Shown here piece after piece: positions 56,682 through 64,000 of a stretch of 64,000 nucleotides of DNA. The translations under genes were made by a program, and so were the position numbers. Within the stretch, counting starts at the first letter, position 1. The number at the start of each line of letters is the position of its first letter. The DNA is taken from contig NZ_JAQZAT010000020.1 of the NCBI RefSeq assembly GCF_028736925.1, forward strand, positions 1 to 64,000, given 5' to 3'. The DNA is from Flavivirga sp. 57AJ16. GTDB taxonomy: Bacteria > Bacteroidota > Bacteroidia > Flavobacteriales > Flavobacteriaceae. A model generated the notes under the pieces. It was not told the DNA's origin. It made no database searches and was given only the letters and a program-made list of their open reading frames with translations.

Positions 56682-57782
56682 TTAGTTTGAAGACTTAATT
56701 AAAGCATAAAGCCATTCATGTTTGCCAATAGTTTTTTTACGAAAATATTTATCTAATAAAACACTTATTCCAGGGGCGACCCAATTTACAAAAGGTATAA
56801 AAGATATAGCTCTTTCTCCCCAAGCAATTTTCGTCATTATTTCCTTGTATTTTTGTTCAGCTCGTAATGTCTCAGTTAGTAAATTAGTATATTGTCCCTT
56901 AGTTATTGAGTTACCGCTAGTTGCAGCATCATCTATATATTGTCTAAAATCTTTAATAGAAGGTTGCTTAAGAAATTTTATCATTTCTTCTGCAGATGAA
57001 GGTCTTAAATTTGGAATAATGCAATTAAATAAATTTTGACCTTCTAAAACTTTTTTTGTTGACAGATTGGCTTTTCCGTTGACAGCTCTTAAACTCTCCT
57101 TTTGTATAATTGAATACATCTCGCTTGTGTAGTCTACATCAAGAAATGGAACACCATAGATTTCACTCAATACTAATTTTTGATATAATGACTCGACTGT
57201 TGGTCTAATGATTTCTTTAACAAGCTCTAATTCTTCTTTTGTCCAACGAGCCTTTTTTGAAACCATCAATTTATTAATCTGTAAAATTTTTTTATCATTT
57301 ATTCTCCCTCCAGATTTCTCAATCATCAAATGCATCCCAAAACCATAAGATAAAACCCCTTTATTATAATCCTTAAAGGTGTTTTCGATATTTTTAATAT
57401 TCGACCTATATCCTTCAATGCCTCTTAAAACGGGTGCTCTCAAAGGGATTGGGTCGTTAAGAAAATTTTTTATATGAGAGTTTATTATGCTTCTAACACC
57501 TTCTAAATCAGACCCGAAATCACTTGTTTCTAAAAAGCCTTCTCCTTTGAGATATGTAATAGATTTTTTTAATGGAGCAAATTCAGGTTTCTTTGAATTC
57601 TGAATATATTCAAGTGATTGACCATCAATAACTGCTTTGTCAAAAAGCAGTAGCGGACCAAAATCAAAATCAATACCAGATTTAGTATATATATGTATTG
57701 GTATGTGCCATGTTGGTTTACCATTTCCTTCGGTTACTCCAGGTACATGACTTCTAAGCGCAGGAAGAATAATTTTATCCAT
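56682..57782 (-). CDS. Unknown protein, middle gene of the cargo operon
   Basis: A 366-residue protein I cannot place in a family. It begins IILPALRSHVPGVTEGNGKPTWHIPIHIYTKS..., has a helical middle (IRPTVESLYQKLVLSEIYGVPFLDVDYTSEMYSII) and near the C-terminus a moderately hydrophobic segment (WGERAISFIPFVNWVAPGISVLLDKYF, about 318-345) that could be a single membrane or amphipathic helix. It starts five bases after the methyltransferase-like gene and ends 15 bases before the aldolase gene, so all three are surely one transcript. Its AT-rich sequence differs from the flanking transfer genes. Confidence 0.75.
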   Translation of the reverse strand: MDKIILPALRSHVPGVTEGNGKPTWHIPIHIYTKSGIDFDFGPLLLFDKAVIDGQSLEYIQNSKKPEFAPLKKSITYLKGEGFLETSDFGSDLEGVRSIINSHIKNFLNDPIPLRAPVLRGIEGYRSNIKNIENTFKDYNKGVLSYGFGMHLMIEKSGGRINDKKILQINKLMVSKKARWTKEELELVKEIIRPTVESLYQKLVLSEIYGVPFLDVDYTSEMYSIIQKESLRAVNGKANLSTKKVLEGQNLFNCIIPNLRPSSAEEMIKFLKQPSIKDFRQYIDDAATSGNSITKGQYTNLLTETLRAEQKYKEIMTKIAWGERAISFIPFVNWVAPGISVLLDKYFRKKTIGKHEWLYALIKSSN

Positions 57783-57787
57783 AATAA

Positions 57788-58579
57788 TTAATATAATTTT
57801 GAAACCTCCAACCCGGCATCGTCAATTACTAAATTAATGCTAGTTTGAAATTTATCTGACGTACGAACGAAATTGAGATAATCGGAGACTGTTGGTTGAG
57901 CATTTTGTGAATTATGAGCAAGAACTAAAGCATTTGGAGCTAAATGAGGGATAGCACTTTTTAAAATCTTGAGATATAAAGATTCTGTAACACTTCCATT
58001 TAGCATTTGATTTTTGGGATCAAATTCAATCGATTTTGCATCTATATATAATAAGTCAATTTTTTCGTTACAAAAATTATTAAACCAATTTACTGCATCA
58101 TCGCAAATAATATTTTTCCCATGGTTTGGAACAAAATTCTCTACATTCTTTTTAGCTAAATTAGCTTCCTTTTCCAGTAATTCAATTCCTAAATGTATTC
58201 TTGAATTATAGCTTGCTCCAGAACCTATTGAAGCCCCTACATTGCATATGTAAGTGTATCCACAAAAAATACCTGCACATACAATTGCATTTGGTTGATT
58301 AATGGAGTTAATCGAATAAATTAACCGACGCATTCTAGGACTAATTCCTGTCCAAGGAATATGAAAATGTTCTTTAACAGCCTCAACGAAATTATCATAA
58401 TTATCTAATGAATAAGTAGAGTTCGATATGACTTTATTTGATTCAAGAAATTTAAGAGCATTTCTAACTACTGAAATTTCAATTTCCTTTGATTCAAACT
58501 CAATAAAAGCATTCATCCCGATTGATGGTCCCATAACATGTTTAGCCCAATCATCCGCATAATAGGTGTATTGTTTCAT
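57788..58579 (-). CDS. SAM-dependent methyltransferase-like protein, first cargo gene
   Basis: A 263-residue protein with the order of a class I methyltransferase: an N-terminal helical cap (about 1-90), an atypical motif I (AIVCAGIFCGYTYICNVGAS, about 98-117), an acidic end of strand 2 (HLGIELLEKEANLAKKN), IICDDAV, and strand 4 DLLYIDAKS (Asp175, Asp180). The layout resembles small-molecule O-methyltransferases. The glycine-rich loop is not canonical, so activity is uncertain. First gene of the operon; promoter not recognised. Followed by an unknown protein and an aldolase. Confidence 0.7.
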   Translation of the reverse strand: MKQYTYYADDWAKHVMGPSIGMNAFIEFESKEIEISVVRNALKFLESNKVISNSTYSLDNYDNFVEAVKEHFHIPWTGISPRMRRLIYSINSINQPNAIVCAGIFCGYTYICNVGASIGSGASYNSRIHLGIELLEKEANLAKKNVENFVPNHGKNIICDDAVNWFNNFCNEKIDLLYIDAKSIEFDPKNQMLNGSVTESLYLKILKSAIPHLAPNALVLAHNSQNAQPTVSDYLNFVRTSDKFQTSINLVIDDAGLEVSKLY

Positions 58580-58929
58580 GTTGATAATAACAATTTAATT
58601 TATAATAAAAAGGATAGGGGCAATATTCAATCAATAAATTTAAAAAACTAATACTTTTGATTGCTATTTCTGACATTGTATTAGATGAAAATCTAAAAAA
58701 AATCGATGAGATAAGAAATACCTAACACTTTACAAGCCAATTCTATTAAAATTGTTTAGCTATAATCAGTATTGTAAAACACATTGGATAGAAATATCAA
58801 TTAGGAAGGGCTCACAGACCAACACCTAAAGCACAGACCAAAAAGCCCCAACATCTATCGAACAAATCTATGCAGTGTTTTTTGGTAAACCCCTCCTTCT
58901 ATAATACAATAATATACTAAAAACGGGTG
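58580..58929. other. Intergenic stretch before the oriT-like region
   Basis: About 350 bases without a complete gene. A short open frame without start codon, ending at about 58724 with ...NLKKIDEIRNT, may be a fragment. The bases CCTAAAGCAC at about 58827-58836 also occur near 55903, i.e. on both sides of the cargo operon, which is too short a match to prove a flanking repeat. Confidence 0.35.
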
Positions 58930-59160
58930 GTATAAATCTGTCAGATTATTTTTGTATTTTTCTGACCCCTAAGGATTTGCAAAATCCGTCTGTAGTATGA
59001 TTTTAGAAAGAGGTATAGATGAATAACTCAAAGGGGGGTAATAAGGTTACGCACACAAAAAACTCATAAAAGTGAAAATTAATTCGTACATTTCAAGTGC
59101 GTAAGGCACATTCCCTTAAGACTTTATAAATAGCAATTTCAACCAATGTAAAAAGGGTCT
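58930..59160 (+). promoter_or_regulatory. Candidate oriT and promoter of the relaxase gene
   Basis: Upstream of the MobF relaxase lie two adjacent inverted repeats: GTCAGA (58940-58945) with TCTGAC (58961-58966), and GGATTT-gca-AAATCC (58973-58987). A -7-like box TATTTTTG (58947-58954) lies inside the first. Further on, TACGCAC (59048-59054) and GTGCGTA (59097-59103) form another inverted pair that includes the AGTGCGTA motif. Relaxases usually nick close to such repeats beside their own gene, so this is the best oriT candidate in the window; the nick site cannot be named. Confidence 0.5.
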
Positions 59161-61869
59161 ATGATTAGAATGTACCAAAGCCAGACATCCGCTCAGGCAA
59201 AAGACTATTTTCGTGATGCACTTTCTAAGGCTGACTATTATTTAGAAGACCAAGAACTCAATGGTCAATTTAATGGTAAGATTGCTAAACGTTTGGGGAT
59301 TGAAAAAAATCTTATTGATAAAGAAACCTTTGAAAAACTCTGTGATAATATCAATCCAAAGGATGGCGGTTCTTTAACGCCTAGAACTGTATCAGATCGC
59401 CGCGTCGGTTATGACATCAGTTTCCACTGCCCAAAGTCTGTTTCTATTCTTCATGCTTTAAATGACGATAAAAAAGTATTGCAAGCCTTTGAAGAAAGTG
59501 TCCATGAGACCATGTTGGATATTGAAGCCGACACACAAACACGAGTGCGAACGCAGGGTCAATATGATGATAGGCACACAGGCGAATTAATATGGACAAA
59601 TTTTATTCATCAAACTGCCAGAGCGGTTGCAGATAACCCCCCAGACCCGCACCTCCATTGCCATTGTTTTACTTTTAACGCGACTTGGGATGATACAGAA
59701 GGGCGGTTCAAAGCAGGGCAATTTCACAATATCAAGAAAGATATGCCGTATCACCAAGCCCGTTTTCAAAAACGCTTGGCTGATAAACTCTCCATTATGG
59801 GGCATGATATTCGAAAAACCAAGAATGGTTTTGAATTAGCCGTTGTTCCACAACGTGCCATTGACCATTTTTCTAAACGTACCAATTTAATCGGGCAAGT
59901 AGCCACCGAAAAAGGCATCACCAATCCTAAAGAACTCGATCAGTTAGGCGCAAGAACACGCGCCAAAAAACAAAAAAATCTTACCATGCCTCAATTACAG
60001 AATATGTGGCGAGAGCAACTCATAGATAAGGGTATTGATAAAGACGAGAAAAGCGAAGTTAAAACAACGGATATTTCCCTTGATGCCAAGCAATCCATAG
60101 ACCATGCGATTTCGCATGTGTTCACAAGAGCCTCTGTAAAGCGTGAACGCCAAATTTTAACGGAAGGCTATAAACATGCCATTGATACAACCAATGTTTC
60201 TTTGAATGATATTGATACCGCTTTTTTGAAGAATGACACCATTTTTAAAGTCCAAGTCGGTAGCCAAAAACTTTGTACAACCGAACTTGTCCACGCCGAA
60301 GAACGAAAAATGGTCAACATGGCCAGAAATGGCATTGGCAAGCTACGCCCGTTAAAAACGGATTTCAAAAAATCCCAATTCAAGAACTTAAACGAAGAAC
60401 AAATCAATGCCATCAGTCATGTGATGACCTCCCAAGATCGTTTGACCATGATTAAGGGCGGGGCAGGGACGGGCAAGACAACATTGTTAAAAGCGATTGT
60501 TCCTGAAATTGAAAATACAGGAAAGGAAGTGTTTTTGTTCGCACCTACGGCAGAAGCCTCCCGTGATGTTTTGAAAAAGGAAGGTTTTGAAAAGGCAGAT
60601 ACTGTTGCACGGTTTTTATTGGATAAAAATTTGCAGGAACAAATCAAAGGGCAGGTTGTTTGGATTGATGAGGCAGGCATGTTGGGGTCGCAAGATATGT
60701 CTAAAATCCTCGCCATTGTCGATAAAAATCAAACAAGGCTTATTCTTTCGGGAGACCCCAGGCAACATAACGCTGTGCAACGTGGGGATGCTATGCGGAT
60801 ATTACAAACCGTTGCCCATATCCCGCATGTCTCCATGGAAACCATATATCGTCAAAAACAAGATGGTTATAAATCAGCGGTAAAGGAGATTAGTGACGGC
60901 AATATTGCAACAGGGTTTGACATGCTCAACACCCAAGGTGCAATTCAAGAGATTGCTTCGGATAAAATATCACAAGCCGTTGTGGATGATTATTTAAAAA
61001 CCAGAAAAGACAATAAATCTGCTCTGGTCATCTCACCCACCCGTGCCAAGGCTAAAGAAATTAATCAAGAGATAAGGGAAGGGCTGAAAGAAAGCAAGAT
61101 TATTGGCAAGCGAGAAAAAGAATTTACCGTTTATGAGAATTTGTATTTAACCCATGCCCAAAAGGCGGATAGTCGCTCTTACAGGAAGGGGCATATCATA
61201 CAGCTCCATCAAAATATGCCCAATTTAAAAAAGGGGGCAGTGCTTAGGGTCACCAATGCAGAAAGCAAAAATGTTAGGGTTGAGGATAAACAAGGGGCAC
61301 AGCATATCCTGCCCCTAAGCAGGGCTAAAGATTTTGATGTTTATAATACCCATGCAGTGCGTATCAGCAAGGGCGATGAAATTAAAATCACTAAAAACGG
61401 CTATGATAATGCGGGGAAACGATTGAATAATGGCTCGGTGCTAACAGTTTCAAAAATAAAGCCGAATGGTCAGATTGAGGGTGTCAAGAAGTCAAATTCT
61501 AAAAATTCAACTTTTACCCTAAGCCCCGATCATGGCAATTTTGATTATGCCTATGCGTCCACCTCTTACAGTTCACAGGGAAAAACCGTGGATAATGTGA
61601 TTATCGCCCAACCTGCTGTTACATTCCCTGCATCCAACCAAAAGCAGTTTTATGTTTCAGTATCAAGGGGGCGCGAGAGCGTTACCATCTATACCGATGA
61701 CCGCGAAGATTTATTGAGCCATATTGAAAAATCAGGTGACCGCCAAGGGGCAACAGAATTGCTAACCGAAAAAGACTTTAAAACTAAAACGGTTGACATC
61801 GACATATCACGCCACAAAGAAACAACAAAAGATATAACACCCAATAAAGATTATGAGCCAGAATTATAA
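59161..61869 (+). CDS. MobF-family conjugative relaxase-helicase (TrwC/TraI-like)
   Basis: A 902-residue protein that would nick oriT, stay covalently bound to the 5' end and unwind the strand for transfer. The N-terminal relaxase domain (about 1-290) has candidate catalytic tyrosines Tyr16, Tyr26 and Tyr27 (KDYF, KADYYLED), and the metal-binding cluster PDPHLHCHCFTFN (His164, His166, His168). A RecD-like helicase follows, with Walker A GGAGTGKTTLL (Lys439), Walker B VVWIDEAGMLG, and motif VI-type FYVSVSRGRE. It is shorter than F TraI and similar to TrwC. It is divergent from the coupling gene, with the cargo operon between. MobF relaxases are less usual on Bacteroidota elements than MobP-type ones. 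Confidence 0.93.
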   Translation: MIRMYQSQTSAQAKDYFRDALSKADYYLEDQELNGQFNGKIAKRLGIEKNLIDKETFEKLCDNINPKDGGSLTPRTVSDRRVGYDISFHCPKSVSILHALNDDKKVLQAFEESVHETMLDIEADTQTRVRTQGQYDDRHTGELIWTNFIHQTARAVADNPPDPHLHCHCFTFNATWDDTEGRFKAGQFHNIKKDMPYHQARFQKRLADKLSIMGHDIRKTKNGFELAVVPQRAIDHFSKRTNLIGQVATEKGITNPKELDQLGARTRAKKQKNLTMPQLQNMWREQLIDKGIDKDEKSEVKTTDISLDAKQSIDHAISHVFTRASVKRERQILTEGYKHAIDTTNVSLNDIDTAFLKNDTIFKVQVGSQKLCTTELVHAEERKMVNMARNGIGKLRPLKTDFKKSQFKNLNEEQINAISHVMTSQDRLTMIKGGAGTGKTTLLKAIVPEIENTGKEVFLFAPTAEASRDVLKKEGFEKADTVARFLLDKNLQEQIKGQVVWIDEAGMLGSQDMSKILAIVDKNQTRLILSGDPRQHNAVQRGDAMRILQTVAHIPHVSMETIYRQKQDGYKSAVKEISDGNIATGFDMLNTQGAIQEIASDKISQAVVDDYLKTRKDNKSALVISPTRAKAKEINQEIREGLKESKIIGKREKEFTVYENLYLTHAQKADSRSYRKGHIIQLHQNMPNLKKGAVLRVTNAESKNVRVEDKQGAQHILPLSRAKDFDVYNTHAVRISKGDEIKITKNGYDNAGKRLNNGSVLTVSKIKPNGQIEGVKKSNSKNSTFTLSPDHGNFDYAYASTSYSSQGKTVDNVIIAQPAVTFPASNQKQFYVSVSRGRESVTIYTDDREDLLSHIEKSGDRQGATELLTEKDFKTKTVDIDISRHKETTKDITPNKDYEPEL

Positions 61870-62245
61870 ATTTAAGAGTTTACAGATTGCCAAAGGCGAC
61901 CAAGCACAGAGAAAAACAACCAAAGACCCAAACACCATTACGGTTTTTGAAACGGGAGATACCAAAACAATTGATTTTGAGCTTTTAGATGGCACAAGGC
62001 AGAATTTCCATTATTCGCATTATATCACGTCATGGATGGGCAAAGAAAATGGAGAGCGTATTATCAAAATATTTTTCGCAACTCATCTTGTAACAATTAA
62101 CGGATATTGCCTTGACGAAATCTACAACCACCTCACAACCCTATCCGTCAAATCCATCAAAGCCCATGATCAACGCTACCTTAATATGGTCGAAGAAAAC
62201 CAACCTTTTGCTATTCAAATAAGTATTGAATGGAAAGGAAATTAA
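61853..62245 (+). CDS. Hypothetical protein overlapping the relaxase end
   Basis: A 130-residue soluble protein whose start overlaps the relaxase stop by 17 bases, so its translation is linked with it. It contains a beta-rich centre (TITVFETGDTKTIDFELLDGTRQNFHYSHYITSW) and a helical end. No known family. The tight coupling suggests a transfer-related role. Confidence 0.65.
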   Translation: MSQNYKFKSLQIAKGDQAQRKTTKDPNTITVFETGDTKTIDFELLDGTRQNFHYSHYITSWMGKENGERIIKIFFATHLVTINGYCLDEIYNHLTTLSVKSIKAHDQRYLNMVEENQPFAIQISIEWKGN

Positions 62246-62265
62246 ATTTTTTAATTTGACTCTGA

Positions 62266-63309
62266 TTAAAGAAAATTTTTCATGGAATCAAATGTTGTTC
62301 CATATGTTTCATGTAAAACTGAATATTTACTGGCATAAAATTTTTGGTATATAAAGACTCTAAAAGCCAAGAATACATATAATAAAATTGGATTCATTAA
62401 AACAATTGTATTTACTACTAGTAAGCTGAAAAACATATTTGTTGATGAAGTAGAAAGATATATATTCACAGGAAGGGCGAATACGAATATTATTAATAAA
62501 TATATAAATACAAACTTTAAGCTTTTCTTTTTAGGGAAGAAAAATTTTATTTGTTTCGAAAAAGATTTTTTCTTTAGTTCTTCCCATTTTTTATTAATAT
62601 CATTAATAAAATCTTTATTTCTACTGAAATAAATTGATAGAAATACAAAGACTAGTACAATGGGAGAGATAACGTAAATTAATATAATTTGAATATTTGA
62701 TAAAGTTTCTGTAAAATGAACAATTAAATATGAAATAATAATACCTAATATATACATAACTATAGTTGTGGTTACTGACATTTTTATTTTATATGATAGA
62801 ATTTTTTCAGATATAGAGCTAAAAAATATGATAAAAGAATACGAAGATGTCATTAACGCCAAAAGAAACACAAAAAAGGTTAAATCCTCTCGTGTGCATG
62901 ATACTTGTGAGCATATCTTATAGGTTCCATCCGTTCCTATTTGTGACTGAAACGCAGCAATAATTAGAACAGTAAGACAATAAATAGAAAGAATTAAAGA
63001 TATCGGTTTAAATATTTCAAAAAGGAAATTCTTACGAGTGTTATATTCATTATTAAGATTCTCAAAATCAGCTAACATTCTAGATTTACCATTATCGACA
63101 AATTTATCTACACCTTTTAAATCGTCTTTCTTATCTGCATCTTTTAAAATTAATTTTAGCTCAATTTTTAATTCTTCTAGTTTATTGACAGATGAACCTC
63201 TCTTAAAAATTGCATTATTTAACAAGTTTCTGAAATAATCGAAACTCGCATAACCTAAATTTAAAGCAGCAAAAATCTCAAAAAAAGAACTAAAATTAAT
63301 TAAATCCAT
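62266..63309 (-). CDS. Six-span membrane protein, possible effector
   Basis: A 347-residue protein with a cytoplasmic N-terminal part of about 95 residues (helical, rich in Lys and Glu) and six hydrophobic segments: ISLILSIYCLTVLIIAAF, FFVFLLALMTSSYSFIIFF, TTTIVMYILGIIISYLIV, IQIILIYVISPIVLVFVF, FVFIYLLIIFVFALPVNI and SLLVVNTIVLMNPILLYVF. The gene is very AT-rich, unlike the nearby relaxase gene. It follows the PLD-like gene on the same strand with 67 bases between, where a 16-base repeat stands. It could be the membrane-acting half of a two-gene defence or competition module, but this is inference only. Confidence 0.6.
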   Translation of the reverse strand: MDLINFSSFFEIFAALNLGYASFDYFRNLLNNAIFKRGSSVNKLEELKIELKLILKDADKKDDLKGVDKFVDNGKSRMLADFENLNNEYNTRKNFLFEIFKPISLILSIYCLTVLIIAAFQSQIGTDGTYKICSQVSCTREDLTFFVFLLALMTSSYSFIIFFSSISEKILSYKIKMSVTTTIVMYILGIIISYLIVHFTETLSNIQIILIYVISPIVLVFVFLSIYFSRNKDFINDINKKWEELKKKSFSKQIKFFFPKKKSLKFVFIYLLIIFVFALPVNIYLSTSSTNMFFSLLVVNTIVLMNPILLYVFLAFRVFIYQKFYASKYSVLHETYGTTFDSMKNFL

Positions 63310-63354
63310 TTAATTATAACTAATATTAATAAATATAGGAAAGGTTGTTTTGAG

Positions 63355-63401
63355 ATATGGGGTGCAGGAATTACAATTACTTGAAATATGGGGTGCAGGA
63401 A
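63355..63401. repeat. Two copies of ATATGGGGTGCAGGAA
   Basis: The 16-base sequence is found at 63355-63370 and again at 63386-63401, 31 bases apart. The second copy encodes the last codons of the upstream minus-strand gene (SCTPY), the first is intergenic. A duplicated gene end is a mark of integration of a short segment, of a recombination site, or of slippage. Confidence 0.7.
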
Positions 63402-63973
63402 CTATAATTTGAATTAAATACGCTATTTATTTTTTCAGGAAGTCTTTTATTATTGAACGAACAAGTAGCCTCTCTTGTTATTTCGCAATTATCATCATTT
63501 CCTTGCAATTCTAGTCTAAACTTATTGTTATCCCCAACAACAAAACTAATATTTTCATTGTATATTTCTTTTATTTTTGATTTAAACTCTAGGGATGCAT
63601 GTTTAACTTCTATTCGTTCTGGAAATATCTGAGTTAAGTTGGATAAATAGTTTTCTAATTCTGAAGTTTCACCATTATTATACTTTTTACCAGCCACAAT
63701 TCTTATACTGCCATTTCTACCTATAAATTCAAATAGAGCTTCTCGAAAAGATTCAACTTGTTCATTTTGAGTCACGTCACCGGATAAATCATTATCAAAT
63801 AAAATAAAGTCATTTTTAGAATACTTTAAAATTTTAGACATAGCTATAGCAGCATGTTTGTGATCTCTATTTGGGAATATGACTTCACTATTGTTTTTTG
63901 CTAAAAATTCTAAATCTCTAGAATATTCTTCTAATTCTTCTATTTTCTTTTTTTCGTATAATGATTCTTTCAT
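63377..63973 (-). CDS. PLD-fold-like protein without visible catalytic HKD motif
   Basis: A 198-residue cytoplasmic protein. The middle reads like the strand-helix order of phospholipase D-like domains: HKHAAIAMSKILKYSKNDFILFDNDLSGDV, then GSIRIVAGKK, FPERIEVKHAS, ISFVVGDNNKFRLE and ATCSFNN. The HxKxxxxD motif itself is not seen, so it may be a sensor with a PLD-like fold and not an enzyme. The N-terminus is a charged helix. The promoter would lie at the right edge of the window. It precedes the six-span protein on the same strand. Family assignment is tentative. Confidence 0.5.
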   Translation of the reverse strand: MKESLYEKKKIEELEEYSRDLEFLAKNNSEVIFPNRDHKHAAIAMSKILKYSKNDFILFDNDLSGDVTQNEQVESFREALFEFIGRNGSIRIVAGKKYNNGETSELENYLSNLTQIFPERIEVKHASLEFKSKIKEIYNENISFVVGDNNKFRLELQGNDDNCEITREATCSFNNKRLPEKINSVFNSNYSSCTPYFK

Positions 63974-64000
63974 TTCTTATGTTTTCTCTTTCAGCTTAAT

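Noticed and set aside
58827-58836. CCTAAAGCAC on both sides of the cargo operon as a target-site duplication
   Set aside because: Only ten bases match and the flanks do not line up, so it may be chance.

Overview
The window is from an AT-rich Flavobacteriaceae-like member of the Bacteroidota. The evidence is two SusC/SusD pairs, a hybrid two-component regulator, C-terminal type IX secretion (T9SS) sorting domains, lipoprotein signals and Bacteroidota-type promoters (TAnnTTTG). A marine or otherwise polysaccharide-degrading life style is an inference from the gene content.

Left part, 1-25 kb: after the start of a partial membrane/AraC-type gene on the minus strand and an empty stretch, there is a polysaccharide utilization locus (PUL) for uronic-acid-containing glycans, most likely chondroitin or hyaluronan. 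It holds kduI, kduD-like, a DUF4861-like lipoprotein, a one-protein hybrid sensor/regulator, SusC, SusD, a surface glycan-binding lipoprotein, two family PL8 lyases with complete catalytic tetrads, a T9SS protein built from two copies of an Asp-rich module also found on the first lyase, and a GH88 unsaturated glucuronyl hydrolase. The lyases make unsaturated oligosaccharides, GH88 releases the unsaturated uronate, and KduI/KduD carry it towards 2-keto-3-deoxygluconate. No sulfatase, KDG kinase or matching aldolase is present in this locus. Intergenic parts carry long palindromic repeats.

Middle part, 25-46 kb: a starch/alpha-glucan PUL. A minus-strand arm (susC, susD, susE/F-like binding protein, secreted GH13 with T9SS tag) diverges from a plus-strand arm (LacI regulator, MFS sugar transporter, beta-phosphoglucomutase, GH65 maltose phosphorylase, two lipoprotein GH13 enzymes, GH97 alpha-glucosidase). 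A perfect LacI-type operator lies in the divergent control region, and the transporter leader can fold into two mutually exclusive hairpins.

Right part, 46.4-64 kb: an integrated mobile element. Its left border is a 3' half-tRNA-Met with its terminator, followed by a tyrosine recombinase. It carries an excisionase-like gene, an AbiEi-type antitoxin whose partner toxin has been internally deleted, a RadC-like protein, an XRE regulator, secreted proteins of unknown role, a coupling-protein ATPase with a separate membrane partner, a MobF (TrwC/TraI) relaxase-helicase with a possible oriT, and cargo. The cargo includes a three-gene operon (methyltransferase-like, unknown, DgoA-like aldolase) set exactly between coupling protein and relaxase, and a possible two-gene membrane/PLD-like module at the right edge. 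No other type IV secretion genes are seen, so it is either a mobilizable element or an ICE continuing past the window.
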